Positions 42,766 through 52,075 of a stretch of DNA of 64,000 nucleotides are shown here, one piece after another (position 1 is the first letter of the stretch; every line of letters starts with the position of its first letter). Source of the stretch: Halovenus carboxidivorans (GTDB lineage: Archaea; Halobacteriota; Halobacteria; Halobacteriales; Haloarculaceae); the NCBI RefSeq assembly GCF_009831575.1, contig NZ_WUUT01000005.1, forward strand, positions 62,001 to 126,000. The letters run 5' to 3'. Made by a program: the position numbers and the translations under genes. A model generated the notes under the pieces. It saw only the letters and a program-made list of their open reading frames with translations, was not told where the DNA came from and made no database searches.

Positions 42766-44982
42766 TCACGGGCCGTTCCCTTCGGCCGTGTCTTCGACGG
42801 TTCGGCTGTCGACGACGACGCCGTCGGAGTCACGGACGAGGAGTCCGACCTTGTATACTGTGTTGGTGCCATCGCCGGGCTCCACGTCGACGTTCTGGTT
42901 CTGTCGGACATTCGTGGTCTGCGTCGTCGATGCCCCGTTTCCGTTCCGGTTAAGGACCAGCAGTTCGACTTCGGAGAAGTCTCCGCTGGAGACGTCCCAA
43001 TCGAATCGGTAGATGACCTCGTTCTGGTTAGGCTTCGACCGGTCAACGATATCGGAGGAGAGGAGTTGTGCACTGGACGAGCGACTCAGGTCGTCGTTTT
43101 CGGCGGGGTTCTGAGTATCTGCGTTTGTCACGAAGGTCCGTTCTGCAACAGTGCTACCGCTTTCCAAAGCTCGAACGGTAATCTCAAACTCTTCCCCGTT
43201 CCCGAATCCGGGAGCGAGCAGACGACCGTCACGGCCCACCGCACCGGTCGCCTGGGCGCTTGCAGAACTCTCCGTGCTCTCGGCGATGATCTCGACATTG
43301 TCGTGGGAGACGCCAACGTCGTACGAGACGTAGAACCTGGGCTCGTTCGCCCGCCGGTTGGTGAGGTCGTCGACCCGCATGGCGATGTCCGTCGTGGCAG
43401 CAGCAGTGACATTCTCGACGGTGACGTTGATCACGTCACTCGACCCACCACTCGCCGTGTAGATACCAACGGTCCCGTTCTCCTTCGCCGTCAACTCGGT
43501 CGTGGCTTCGCCCGCGGCCGTCGTCGTATTCTCTCCGGGCGTGATGCTGCCGACCGTGCTGTTGTCGACCGAGAAATCGAGGCTTGCACCCTCGATGGTC
43601 GGGCTAGTTGCTGCGCGGAGGGTCAGCGTGTCGTCTCCACTCGCCCCGACATCCCACGTGCAATCCTCGGCGTCGCAGTTCGTGAGGCTGCTCCCGGTAT
43701 TGTCGCCAGTTCCGGATGGCGATTGCCAGGTCGTCGAGTAGGCACTGTTGCCGCCCCCGCCGTTCTGCGAACTCGTCACCGCCACCTCCATCGTCACGTT
43801 CGTCGGCGAATTCCTGTCGTAGCCGGCCCCGATCGGCCCGTCGATGCTGAAGTTGATCCGGGTCGTCCCGGTCGAGGTAGTGCTGTCCGTCTGGTAGGTG
43901 AACGTCGCCTGCCCGCTGGTGTCCGTCGGTTCGCTGTTGGTGATCGTACCCGCCTCAGCGTCGGCGAACACCCGCTGGCCGCTCACCGGCCGGTTGTACG
44001 CGTCCCGCACTTCGAGCGTCAGTTCGACCGACTCGCTGCGCTGGATCTCGGTGCCGTTCCCCTCGACGGGAGTCAGATACGCCGCGTTCGGTGTCGTCGT
44101 ACCGGTCCCGATGCCGACTTTCGCGAGCTGTAGCCGATAGAAGTCCTGACTGCCCACGGGGTCGGGACGTAGCGGAACGCGGAGCAGACCGACTCCCTCG
44201 TCACCGAAGGCGGACTGATCGAGCGTGACCGCCGAACTGTTGACGTTCGGTTCGCTCTCGAAAAGCGTCCGCCAGCGGTTCACCCCCAGCCGAGTCGGGA
44301 GTTCGAGTACGATCCGTTCGCCCGGTTCCGGCTCGATCTCGACCTCGCGGGTTTGCGTGCTGAGCGGCTCGAAGTCGAGTGATCGGCTCCGGACGCCGTT
44401 CTCGCTCAGCGAGCCGTTCAGCGCGACGACCGAGATCCGATTGCCCCGGACCAGCGACTGTCCGCTGACCGGCAACTGCTGGTTCTCCCGGTCGAAAGCG
44501 TTGTACAGCACCGTCCCCGAGTAGATGGTTCGGGGCGCACTCTCGTACTCGTTGTAGGAAGGGCGGTACTCGATCGCGCCGGTGTTGTAGGTCGCGCCGT
44601 CGCGCGCCCAGAGTTGACCGAAGTCGTCGTTCTGTGCCTCGGCGTTTCGAATCGTGACGTTGAACGACTCGTTCGTCGTGTCGAGTGTCTGTATCGTGCC
44701 GCTCACTGGCGGCGGATTCCTGAAGATCGTTCGGGAGGGATACCGGAGCCCCAGATCGACCGTGACCGACTGGGGCGTATCCGCACCCGGCATCGAGATG
44801 ACGGTGCTTCGGAGGTCGGTCATCTGCTGCTGGACTCGCTCGTTGTGATTGAACTCGACCTCCTGGTTCTGGTTCGGAATCACGAACGCCTGCCACGTCG
44901 AGAGGAGGATGATGAGAATCCCGAACAGCAACACGGCTCCGATCTGGACCGATTGAGCCCTGCTGTCCGAGAGAAACCGCAT
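42766..44982 (-). CDS. Pilin-like membrane-anchored surface protein with Ig-like repeats
   Basis: A 738-residue protein. The N terminus is RAQSVQIGAVLLFGILIILLSTWQ..., one hydrophobic helix after a short basic segment, similar in layout to archaeal type IV pilin-like proteins. The rest is extracellular and beta-rich, with one Big/invasin-type repeat pattern visible (LTLEVRDAYNRPVSGQRVFADAEAGTI, then TVEPT-like and Thr/Ser-rich segments). Very low lysine and high Thr, Ser and Asp indicate a secreted glycoprotein-like surface component. Role is likely structural or adhesive; not proven. Confidence 0.75.
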   Translation of the reverse strand: MRFLSDSRAQSVQIGAVLLFGILIILLSTWQAFVIPNQNQEVEFNHNERVQQQMTDLRSTVISMPGADTPQSVTVDLGLRYPSRTIFRNPPPVSGTIQTLDTTNESFNVTIRNAEAQNDDFGQLWARDGATYNTGAIEYRPSYNEYESAPRTIYSGTVLYNAFDRENQQLPVSGQSLVRGNRISVVALNGSLSENGVRSRSLDFEPLSTQTREVEIEPEPGERIVLELPTRLGVNRWRTLFESEPNVNSSAVTLDQSAFGDEGVGLLRVPLRPDPVGSQDFYRLQLAKVGIGTGTTTPNAAYLTPVEGNGTEIQRSESVELTLEVRDAYNRPVSGQRVFADAEAGTITNSEPTDTSGQATFTYQTDSTTSTGTTRINFSIDGPIGAGYDRNSPTNVTMEVAVTSSQNGGGGNSAYSTTWQSPSGTGDNTGSSLTNCDAEDCTWDVGASGDDTLTLRAATSPTIEGASLDFSVDNSTVGSITPGENTTTAAGEATTELTAKENGTVGIYTASGGSSDVINVTVENVTAAATTDIAMRVDDLTNRRANEPRFYVSYDVGVSHDNVEIIAESTESSASAQATGAVGRDGRLLAPGFGNGEEFEITVRALESGSTVAERTFVTNADTQNPAENDDLSRSSSAQLLSSDIVDRSKPNQNEVIYRFDWDVSSGDFSEVELLVLNRNGNGASTTQTTNVRQNQNVDVEPGDGTNTVYKVGLLVRDSDGVVVDSRTVEDTAEGNGP

Positions 44983-45003
44983 TGTCGGCGGTAGGATGCT
45001 CCT

Positions 45004-45013
45004 AAATATAAAG
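45004..45013 (-). promoter_or_regulatory. TATA box for the pilin-like gene
   Basis: Minus-strand CTTTATATTT centred 27 bases upstream of the ATG at 44982, a leaderless promoter spacing. Confidence 0.65.
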
Positions 45014-45070
45014 GTGTTTGCCGGCGGGCGACCACAGTGGCTTGGTAGCAGCTCTCACGGCCGGGGAAGG

Positions 45071-45079
45071 CTTATTTAC
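45071..45079 (+). promoter_or_regulatory. TATA box for the GTPBP1-like gene
   Basis: CTTATTTAC centred 26 bases upstream of the ATG at 45101, divergent from the pilin-like gene promoter. Confidence 0.65.
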
Positions 45080-45100
45080 AGTGGCATGTAACCCCACCCC

Positions 45101-46723
45101 ATGGGCCCGCAACCCGCCGCGCTCGAACGCGTCGTCGAGCGTGGCGAACGCGAGGGTGGCAGCGTCGAGTTCAAAGAACGGCTCACGAAGGATCTTCATC
45201 TCTCGGATGATCGGTTAGACAGCCTCGTTGCACAGCTACGCCACCGCGTACTGTCCGGCGACGGGACCGCAACGTACGTCATCGGCGTCAGCGACGACGG
45301 GACGATCACCGGGATCGAACAGGAGACCTTCTCGGAGTCGATGGACGTGCTGTCGTTGCTCGCCGAGAAAGCCGATGCACACATCGCCGACGTCGAGACC
45401 TGGGGCGTCGACTGGCGCGACGGAGACGGCGACGAGACGCGACTGGTCGGCCTGGCGACCATCGAGGAAGGCGCAGTCATGGAGGACGACGAGCACATCG
45501 TCATCGGCACGGCCGGCCACGTCGACCACGGGAAATCGACGCTGGTCGGTTCCCTCGTCACCGGCGATGCCGACGACGGCCAGGGCGGAACCCGGGGCTT
45601 TCTCGACGTCCGACCACACGAGATCGAACGCGGCCTCTCGGCGGACCTCTCCTACGGGGTCTACGGCTTCGACGACGAGGGTGCCGTCCGGATGGACAAC
45701 CCGCACCGCAAGGGCGACCGCGCGCGGATCGTCGAGGAGGCCGACAGGCTGGTTTCGTTCGTCGACACGGTGGGTCACGAGCCGTGGCTCCGAACGACGA
45801 TCCGCGGGCTGGTCGGCCAGAAACTCGATTACGGGCTGTTGACCGTCGCGGCCGACGACGGGCCGACCAAAACCACGCGAGAGCATCTCGGAATCCTGCT
45901 CGCGACCGAACTCCCGACGATTGTCGCGATCACGAAGGCCGATCTGGTCGACGACGACCGACTCGCCGAGGTCGAACGCGAGATCGAACGCCTGCTTCGG
46001 GACGCCGACCGCTCGCCGCTGCGGATCGAGCGACACGGGGTGGAGGCGGCCATCGACGAGATCAGCGAGACGGTCGTCCCAATCGTCACGACCAGCGCCG
46101 TCACACAGCGGGGATTAGAGACGTTAGACACGCTCTTCGAGCAGTTGCCGAAGACCGGAGAGACGCCCGAAACGGAATCGTTTCAGATGTACGTCGACCG
46201 GACGTACAACGTCACCGGCGTGGGTGCGGTCGCCTCCGGAACCATCCGCACCGGGACCGTCGAAACGGGCGACAAACTCAGCCTCGGACCGATGCCCGAC
46301 GGAACCTTTCGGGACGTCGAAGTCCGCAGTATCGAGATGCACTACCACCGCGTCGAGGAGGCGACGGCCGGCCGAATCGTCGGAATCGCGCTGAAAGGCG
46401 TCGACGAGGAGGAGATCGAACGCGGGATGGCGCTGCTTCCGAGGGAGGCCGACCCCGAACCGGTTCGAGAGTTCGAGGCCGAGATAATGGTACTCAACCA
46501 TCCGACGACCATCGGAGAAGGGTACGAGCCGGTGATCCACCTCGAAACGGTCAGCGAGGCGGCGGCGATCTATCCCGACGACGGACAGCTACTGCCCGGT
46601 GACAGCGGGACGGCGACGGTTCGGTTCAAGTTCCGCCCGTATCTCGTCGAGGAGGGCCAGCGATTCGTCTTCCGCGAAGGCCAATCGAAAGGTGTCGGGA
46701 CCGTCAGCGATCTCGACCCCTGA
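45101..46723 (+). CDS. GTPBP1/EF-1A-like translational GTPase with N-terminal AlbA_2-like domain
   Basis: A 540-residue GTPase. G1 is GTAGHVDHGKST (137-148), G3 is DTVGHEPWL, and G4 is ITKADL; the sequence after it is EF-1A-like (domains II and III), matching the eukaryotic GTPBP1/2 type and its archaeal relatives. Residues 1-125 form a separate domain with GGSVEFKERLTKDLH and TATYVIGVSDDGTITGIEQE, a pattern that looks like the AlbA_2/Schlafen fold. Biological role in archaea is unresolved; ribosome or RNA related by family. Confidence 0.85.
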   Translation: MGPQPAALERVVERGEREGGSVEFKERLTKDLHLSDDRLDSLVAQLRHRVLSGDGTATYVIGVSDDGTITGIEQETFSESMDVLSLLAEKADAHIADVETWGVDWRDGDGDETRLVGLATIEEGAVMEDDEHIVIGTAGHVDHGKSTLVGSLVTGDADDGQGGTRGFLDVRPHEIERGLSADLSYGVYGFDDEGAVRMDNPHRKGDRARIVEEADRLVSFVDTVGHEPWLRTTIRGLVGQKLDYGLLTVAADDGPTKTTREHLGILLATELPTIVAITKADLVDDDRLAEVEREIERLLRDADRSPLRIERHGVEAAIDEISETVVPIVTTSAVTQRGLETLDTLFEQLPKTGETPETESFQMYVDRTYNVTGVGAVASGTIRTGTVETGDKLSLGPMPDGTFRDVEVRSIEMHYHRVEEATAGRIVGIALKGVDEEEIERGMALLPREADPEPVREFEAEIMVLNHPTTIGEGYEPVIHLETVSEAAAIYPDDGQLLPGDSGTATVRFKFRPYLVEEGQRFVFREGQSKGVGTVSDLDP

Positions 46724-46778
46724 ACGAGGATAACCCAAAGCATTACCAACCCCGACGGGGAAACATCGGGCCGAACGA

Positions 46779-48614
46779 ATGTCGAACGACGGCCCACCAG
46801 AGACCGGAGAGCAGAGTGCAGCCGCCGATCCCGACCCACAGCGACCGGCCGCGCCGTCGGAGGGATCGGTCGTCCGTGACCGGTTCTCCTCGGACGAAAT
46901 CTTCCAGCGGATCATCGCCGCGGCGGAGGAGGAGATCACCGAGGGGCGACGGGAGTTGTTCTTCAGTGCCGTCGCCGGCGGGTTCGCAATTACGATCACG
47001 CTGCTCATCTACGCGTCCCTGCTGGCCAGAACGTCCCCGACCGGGAAGTTCGGCGACGCTGCCCCGGTCCTCTCGGCGTTGCTCTATCCGATCGGCTTCA
47101 TCTACATCATCATCGGCGGCTACCAGCTGTACACCGAGAACACGCTGCCCCCGGTCGCGCTCACGCTCGAACGACTCGCGTCCTTCCCCGCGCTCTTTCG
47201 CAACTGGACCGTCGTCGCGCTTGGAAACTTCACGGGCGGTGCCATCGGTGCGGTCGTCCTCGCGCACACGGGCGTGCTCTCGCCCGAGGCGTTCGGGATG
47301 GTCGAGTACCTCGGCCAGAAAGGAGTGAGCGAGCCGGTCTGGAACCTGTTTTTCAAGGGGGCCGTCGCCGGACTGATCGTCGCCGGGGTCGTCTGGGTGG
47401 AGTACGCCTCCCGTGATACCATCTCTCGGCTGGTCGTCGTCTACCTCGCCTTCCTCTGCATCCCGCTCGGAAACCTCTATCACGTCGTCGTCTCGTTCAC
47501 CGAGATGGTCTTTTTGCTCTCGCTCGGGCAGGTCGAGGCGGCCACCGGGATGCTCCAGTTCGTGATTCCGGTCTTCTTCGGCAACACCCTCGGCGGCGTC
47601 GTCCTGGTCACGGTCGTCAACTACTACCAGACCAGCGAGGGGCGTCTCGGCGCGATGGACGACGCCCGGACGTTCAGCAGGCTGTCGATGCCCGAGTGGT
47701 TTTTCGGCAGCCTCGTCGGCAGACAGTACGTCCCCCTGCTCGACACCCACAGCGGAAGCGAGACCGAGGCCGGCAACGGCTACCGGATCATGGTTCCGAT
47801 CTTCAACCCCCGAACGGAGTCCGGCCTCGTCGATTTCGCGTACACCCTCGCAAGCCAGCGAGAGGACGTGTCGGTCCACCTCGTCCACATCGTTCAGGTA
47901 CCGAACAGGATGACGATGCGGGCCGGGACGGGCCAGCGAAAGCGGATCGTCTCCGAGTCCGAGCGAAAGCTCCAGGACTTCTGTGACCGCGCCGAGGATT
48001 TCGACGTGCACGTCGAGAGTTCGACGGTCGTCTCGTACAACGCCTTCCGGGAGATTTTCCACCAGGTGACCCAGGATCAGCCCGATCAGGTCGTGATGGC
48101 CTGGGACGACAACAAGCCGTGGGGCACGATCAAATCCGCGAGCAAGATCGACGAACTCACCGGAACGCTCCCCTGCGAGTTCTTGGTCCTGAAAGACCGC
48201 GGGCTGGAGTTAGACGAGGTCCTGCTGGCGACGGCCGGCGGCCCGGACTCCGATCTCAGCGCGGAGGTCGCTCGGGCGCTTCGGCGGGAACTCGGGACCG
48301 GAATCTCGCTACTGCACGTCGTCGAAGGCGACACGACCAAGGAGGAGGGCGAGCGATTCCTCAGCAACTGGGCCGCCGACCGCGGCCTCGACGACGCGAC
48401 GATGATCGTCGACGACTCCGGCGACGTCGAGCGGGCAATCAGGCGGGAAGCCGAGAAGCGCTCGCTCGTCCTGATCGGGGCGACCGAACGGGGACTGCTC
48501 TCCCGTCTCGCCTCGAACTCTCTGCACCTCGACGTGGTCAACCAGGTCGACTGCTCGGTGCTGCTCGCCGAGAAACCGTACGAGCGCTCGCTTCGCCAGC
48601 GGCTGTTCGGCTGA
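46779..48614 (+). CDS. Formate/nitrite-family transporter fused to tandem UspA domains
   Basis: A 611-residue fusion. Residues 35-300 form an FNT channel: six helices with FRNWTVVALGNFTGGAIG, a central-histidine stretch GNLYHVVVSF, and FFGNTLGGVVLVTVVNY. Residues about 320-455 and 460-605 look like two universal stress protein domains (VDDSGDVERAIRREAEKRSLVLIGATERG is the second domain's nucleotide-loop region). The FNT substrate could be formate, nitrite, hydrosulfide or a weak acid. UspA parts suggest nucleotide-linked gating. The fusion is read directly from one open frame; function is inferred. Confidence 0.85.
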   Translation: MSNDGPPETGEQSAAADPDPQRPAAPSEGSVVRDRFSSDEIFQRIIAAAEEEITEGRRELFFSAVAGGFAITITLLIYASLLARTSPTGKFGDAAPVLSALLYPIGFIYIIIGGYQLYTENTLPPVALTLERLASFPALFRNWTVVALGNFTGGAIGAVVLAHTGVLSPEAFGMVEYLGQKGVSEPVWNLFFKGAVAGLIVAGVVWVEYASRDTISRLVVVYLAFLCIPLGNLYHVVVSFTEMVFLLSLGQVEAATGMLQFVIPVFFGNTLGGVVLVTVVNYYQTSEGRLGAMDDARTFSRLSMPEWFFGSLVGRQYVPLLDTHSGSETEAGNGYRIMVPIFNPRTESGLVDFAYTLASQREDVSVHLVHIVQVPNRMTMRAGTGQRKRIVSESERKLQDFCDRAEDFDVHVESSTVVSYNAFREIFHQVTQDQPDQVVMAWDDNKPWGTIKSASKIDELTGTLPCEFLVLKDRGLELDEVLLATAGGPDSDLSAEVARALRRELGTGISLLHVVEGDTTKEEGERFLSNWAADRGLDDATMIVDDSGDVERAIRREAEKRSLVLIGATERGLLSRLASNSLHLDVVNQVDCSVLLAEKPYERSLRQRLFG

Positions 48615-48878
48615 GGAGGGGTCCGGCGAACGCCGTAGAACGCTTATCACGTGATCGAGCCGATAGAGACGCACGCTCTGCTGGCGCCCGATGATCCATC
48701 TTCAGGGCCAGGTCGTCGGCACTCTCGTTCGGACTGAAGTGGAGTGGTCGGACGACGTATCGACGACCGATTTCACGAGCAGATGCGACGGGACCCAGAG
48801 TGATCGGGCAGTCTTCCCGAAGAGTTGTTGGGCGACACACACATTCTTGGAGATCCGCTCGGAACTGTACAGGGCAGG
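48615..48878. other. 264-base intergenic stretch without a convincing gene
   Basis: Largest gap in the window. It holds a TATA-like GCTTATCACGTGATC near 48640-48655. A 63-codon open frame from 48691 to 48882 runs across the next start; its composition (three cysteines, no recognisable domain) and low base bias do not convince. It could be a leader or an unrecognised small gene. Confidence 0.4.
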
Positions 48879-49562
48879 ATGACCGATCAGGAGGAGTGCA
48901 CTAGCGCCGAACTATACAGGGCCTCAGTTCGGGCGATACGCCAGTATCTCACCCACGCACGCGAGTGCCGTCGCGCGGACCGACTCGAACGGGCCGGAGC
49001 CTACTACGTCGCCGCTGCGATGGGCAACCAGATGCGGCTCCGGCCCTCTCCGGAGAACACGTCGATAGACGAACCGGTAGGGGTCTGGCCGACCGCGTTC
49101 GGGTATGCGGTCGAGAATCTGTTCGCGGGGGCGCTCTGCTATCGCCTCGCTGACGCGCCGACACAGTGTCGTCGATACGCTCGACGCGGCCACGACCTGG
49201 CGACGGAACTGTTCGAGGCGGGGGTGTTCGAGGGTGCACGGGAGGGGCTGCTCCACGAGGTTCGGGGTGACTTTCGCGTCCTCGGCGGCTTAGACGAACC
49301 CGACCCGGCGTACGAGCGTGCTGCGGAGCACTACCGAGAAGCGGAGACTGATCTGGGCTGGCAGATGGAAGACGACTTCGATGCAGTCAGTCGATACGTC
49401 GTCGAACTCGCCCACTCGGCCGAGTACGGACTCGACGAGACGACCAGAGAAAAGATCACGCGCCGGTCGCTCGCCGCGCGGATTCAGTACAAACGAGCGG
49501 AACTGCCGGGGATACTCGACGCCGTCATCGCGGACGGAAACTGGGAGTCCGAAACACTGTAA
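48879..49562 (+). CDS. Haloarchaeal hypothetical protein
   Basis: A 227-residue soluble helical protein, no domain recognised. Long helices dominate: AELYRASVRAIRQYLTHARE, YRLADAPTQCRRYARRGHDL, RAAEHYREAETDLGWQMEDD. The helix-turn-helix pairs resemble TPR-like repeats but no clear TPR consensus is seen. ATG 48879 starts MTDQEECTSAELY; an ATG 18 codons upstream lies in the doubtful leader. Ends ten bases from the gatE stop. Confidence 0.68.
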   Translation: MTDQEECTSAELYRASVRAIRQYLTHARECRRADRLERAGAYYVAAAMGNQMRLRPSPENTSIDEPVGVWPTAFGYAVENLFAGALCYRLADAPTQCRRYARRGHDLATELFEAGVFEGAREGLLHEVRGDFRVLGGLDEPDPAYERAAEHYREAETDLGWQMEDDFDAVSRYVVELAHSAEYGLDETTREKITRRSLAARIQYKRAELPGILDAVIADGNWESETL

Positions 49563-49571
49563 CGGGCGGTC

Positions 49572-51440
49572 TCAGGCTCGCTTCTGGATCTCCTCGCGCA
49601 GTACGTCGCTGACCACGTCGCCGTCGGCTTTTCCGCGAAGCGCACCCATGCACTCGCCCATCAGCGCGGAGAACGCGCCCATGCCCTCCGCTTCGATCTG
49701 CTCCTCGTTGCGCTCGACGACGTCGACGACGGCCTCCCGGACCTCGTCCTCGCCGGCACTGCCGAGATCCTGCTGTTCGGCGGCTTCGCTGGCCGATAGC
49801 TCCGGATTCTCCGCCAGTGCGGTCAACAGCTCCGGAATCCCCTCCTTGGCGAGTTCGTCCTCGACCAGCAGCGCGAACAGCTCCTCGAAGTGTTCGTCGG
49901 TGACGTTCTCGACGGGCACGTCGTCACGTCGGAGTTCTGTCATCGTCGATTCGAGCGTGTCGGCCGCAAGCGTCGGGTCGACGCCCATCTCGACGGCCTG
50001 CTCGAACAGCGGCATCCGATGGCCGTAGGCGACCTGCTCGGCCAGCGCCGCGTCCAGCCCGAACTCCTCCTGGTAGCGGCTGATCTTCTCGGTCAACAGC
50101 TCCGGCGGGTCGACCTCGCTCGGATCGAGATCGACCGACGGCACATCGGTTTCGGGGTACATCCGCGCCGCGCCGGGGAGCGGACGGAGATAGCGGGTGG
50201 TGCCGTCCTCGTTGGCTCCGCGGGTCTCCTCTGGGACGCCGTCGAGCGCCTGCTCGGCCCGGTCAGCGACGGCTTCGATCGCCAACTCGGCCGTTTCGGG
50301 ATCGTCCGCCACCAGCGCAACCGCGTCCTCGGGACCGGCACCGACGGCGTCTCGGAGATCCTCGACTTCGGCCTCGGTTACGCCGTAGGCGGGCAGTTCG
50401 TCGGTGTGGAAGATGCCGCCCGCGCCGTGGCGTTTGGCGTGATCCGCGAACTCGGTTCCGAGGCGACGGTCGGGCAGGATCTCTCGGCCGACCAGTCCGT
50501 CGAAGCCGAACAGCGGCACGGCCATCGCTCTCCCGTCGCCGGAGAGCGCACCGCCGATAACGCCGCTGTCGGTCTCGGCGAACACCTCGGAGACATCCCG
50601 CACGTCACCGACCGCCGCATCGCGGTCGGCGAGTTCCGCCGCGATGTCGAGCAGTTCGACCTGTCGGCCGACCTCGTTGCGAACGATGTCGTCGATGTCG
50701 TCCAGGCTCTGTACGCCTTTGATCTCGACGCGGGCACCCTCCGCGATGGAGACGTTGACGTCCTGGCGGATCGTCCCCAGTCCGCGTTTGACCTTACCGG
50801 TCGAACGCAGCAGCATGCCGATCTGTTCGGCCGCGTCGCGGGCCTGCTCCGGCGAGGAGATGTCCGGGCGCGTCCCGATTTCGACGAGCGGGATTCCGAG
50901 CCGGTCGAGGCTGTAGCGGACGCCGGAGTCGGTCTCCTCGACGCGCTGGGCGCTCTCCTCTTCGAGCATGAGATCCTCGATGCCGACGTTGCCTTCCTCG
51001 GTCTCGATGACGCCGTCGGTCGCGGCGAGCATCGTGCGCTGGAACCCGGTCGTGTTCGAGCCGTCGACGACGATCTTTCGCATGACGTGGGCCTGATCGA
51101 CCGGCTCCATCTCCATCAACTGGGCGATTTCGAGAGTCGTCTCGATCGCCTCTTCGTCGACCCGGCCCGGCGGTTCGTCGTCCTCCTCGACGAGACAGGT
51201 GGTGTCGTATGCGAGGTACTCGAACTCGCGGTCGACGCGGCTCTCTTCGACGGCGGCCTGATCGAGTTCACCGAGTTCGCTTTTGGTCGGATGCAGATAG
51301 CGGGTAAACGTCCGACTCGCCTCCTCGGGGTCGCGCAGCCGCGTGGGACACGCGCAGAACAGTTTCGTCTCGGTATCGAGTTGCTGGTGGATCTCAAGTC
51401 CCGCAACCAACCCGAGATCGTCGTAGTCGTACTCGCTCAT
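49572..51440 (-). CDS. gatE: Glutamyl-tRNA(Gln) amidotransferase subunit E
   Basis: GatE is the archaeal tRNA-binding subunit of the GatDE amidotransferase, which makes Gln-tRNA(Gln) from Glu-tRNA(Gln). The 622-residue protein begins GLVAGLEIHQQLDTETKLFC (GatB/E catalytic domain), with VDGSNTTGFQRTML and ESAQRVEETDSGVRYSLDRLGIPL-type stretches, an inserted AspRS-like domain in the middle (GEILPDRR..., YPETDVPSVDLDP), and a C-terminal YqeY-like tail. Start ATG 51440 is chosen over GTG 51458. gatD is not in the window. Confidence 0.95.
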   Translation of the reverse strand: MSEYDYDDLGLVAGLEIHQQLDTETKLFCACPTRLRDPEEASRTFTRYLHPTKSELGELDQAAVEESRVDREFEYLAYDTTCLVEEDDEPPGRVDEEAIETTLEIAQLMEMEPVDQAHVMRKIVVDGSNTTGFQRTMLAATDGVIETEEGNVGIEDLMLEEESAQRVEETDSGVRYSLDRLGIPLVEIGTRPDISSPEQARDAAEQIGMLLRSTGKVKRGLGTIRQDVNVSIAEGARVEIKGVQSLDDIDDIVRNEVGRQVELLDIAAELADRDAAVGDVRDVSEVFAETDSGVIGGALSGDGRAMAVPLFGFDGLVGREILPDRRLGTEFADHAKRHGAGGIFHTDELPAYGVTEAEVEDLRDAVGAGPEDAVALVADDPETAELAIEAVADRAEQALDGVPEETRGANEDGTTRYLRPLPGAARMYPETDVPSVDLDPSEVDPPELLTEKISRYQEEFGLDAALAEQVAYGHRMPLFEQAVEMGVDPTLAADTLESTMTELRRDDVPVENVTDEHFEELFALLVEDELAKEGIPELLTALAENPELSASEAAEQQDLGSAGEDEVREAVVDVVERNEEQIEAEGMGAFSALMGECMGALRGKADGDVVSDVLREEIQKRA

Positions 51441-51574
51441 TGCTTTCGGGTGGGTCACCCAGAGTCAAAAAACGTACTATGCGTGGGTGTCGCCCAACCG
51501 GGGGTTTTTAACTGGAATTTTACTGAGTGATAACGTCTCCTGGATTTAGGTAGCTCCAGTCCAAGGGGCGTGCT

Positions 51575-52057
51575 ATGGGAGTGGTGGAGCAGACAAGCGG
51601 CGCTGTGGAGTCACAGCTATCGGCGCTGGAGGAGTCATACGGCTCGTTTTCGGTGAACCAGCGCACGGTGACGGTTCCGACAGCGGAGTACGAACGGAAA
51701 CGAAACGAATCAGGGTGCAAGGAACTGGACGTACACGCGAAAGTGCTCAACGACAAGACGGAGGTGCTGTACGTCGACGAGGACGGGCGAGAGGTGCTCC
51801 CGTCGACGACGACGACTTTCGACGTCGAACTCCACCGGGTCGCACGGCAGACGGTCGACGAGATGGCGGGGATCACCTGTCAGATCGACGGACTCGAAGC
51901 CGTCACGATCCTCGGTCTCCACGACGGCAACGACGAGAGCCGGGAAACTGTCTACACGCTCGCGGTGCTGTTCGAGGGCGAACACACGTCCGGGACGGCG
52001 GGTGCGGGCGCCGTCTGGAAATCGTTCGACCCCAACGATCACCCCGTCTACGCGTGA
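51575..52057 (+). CDS. Haloarchaeal hypothetical protein
   Basis: A 160-residue soluble acidic protein. No domain recognised. The first half has a helical start (ESQLSALEESYGSFSVNQRTV) and strands with LNDKTEVLYVDEDGREVLPSTT; the second has LGLHDGNDESRETVYTLAVLFEGEHT, which has a NUDIX-like feel but lacks the NUDIX box. Gene with its own start; TTTTTAAC near 51510 is a possible TATA region. Confidence 0.62.
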   Translation: MGVVEQTSGAVESQLSALEESYGSFSVNQRTVTVPTAEYERKRNESGCKELDVHAKVLNDKTEVLYVDEDGREVLPSTTTTFDVELHRVARQTVDEMAGITCQIDGLEAVTILGLHDGNDESRETVYTLAVLFEGEHTSGTAGAGAVWKSFDPNDHPVYA

Positions 52058-52075
52058 CTGCCGAGGCGGACGCGC

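Noticed and set aside
48691-48882. 63-codon frame before the hypothetical gene at 48879
   Set aside because: Irregular composition, no domain and overlap with the next start; not strong enough to list as a gene.
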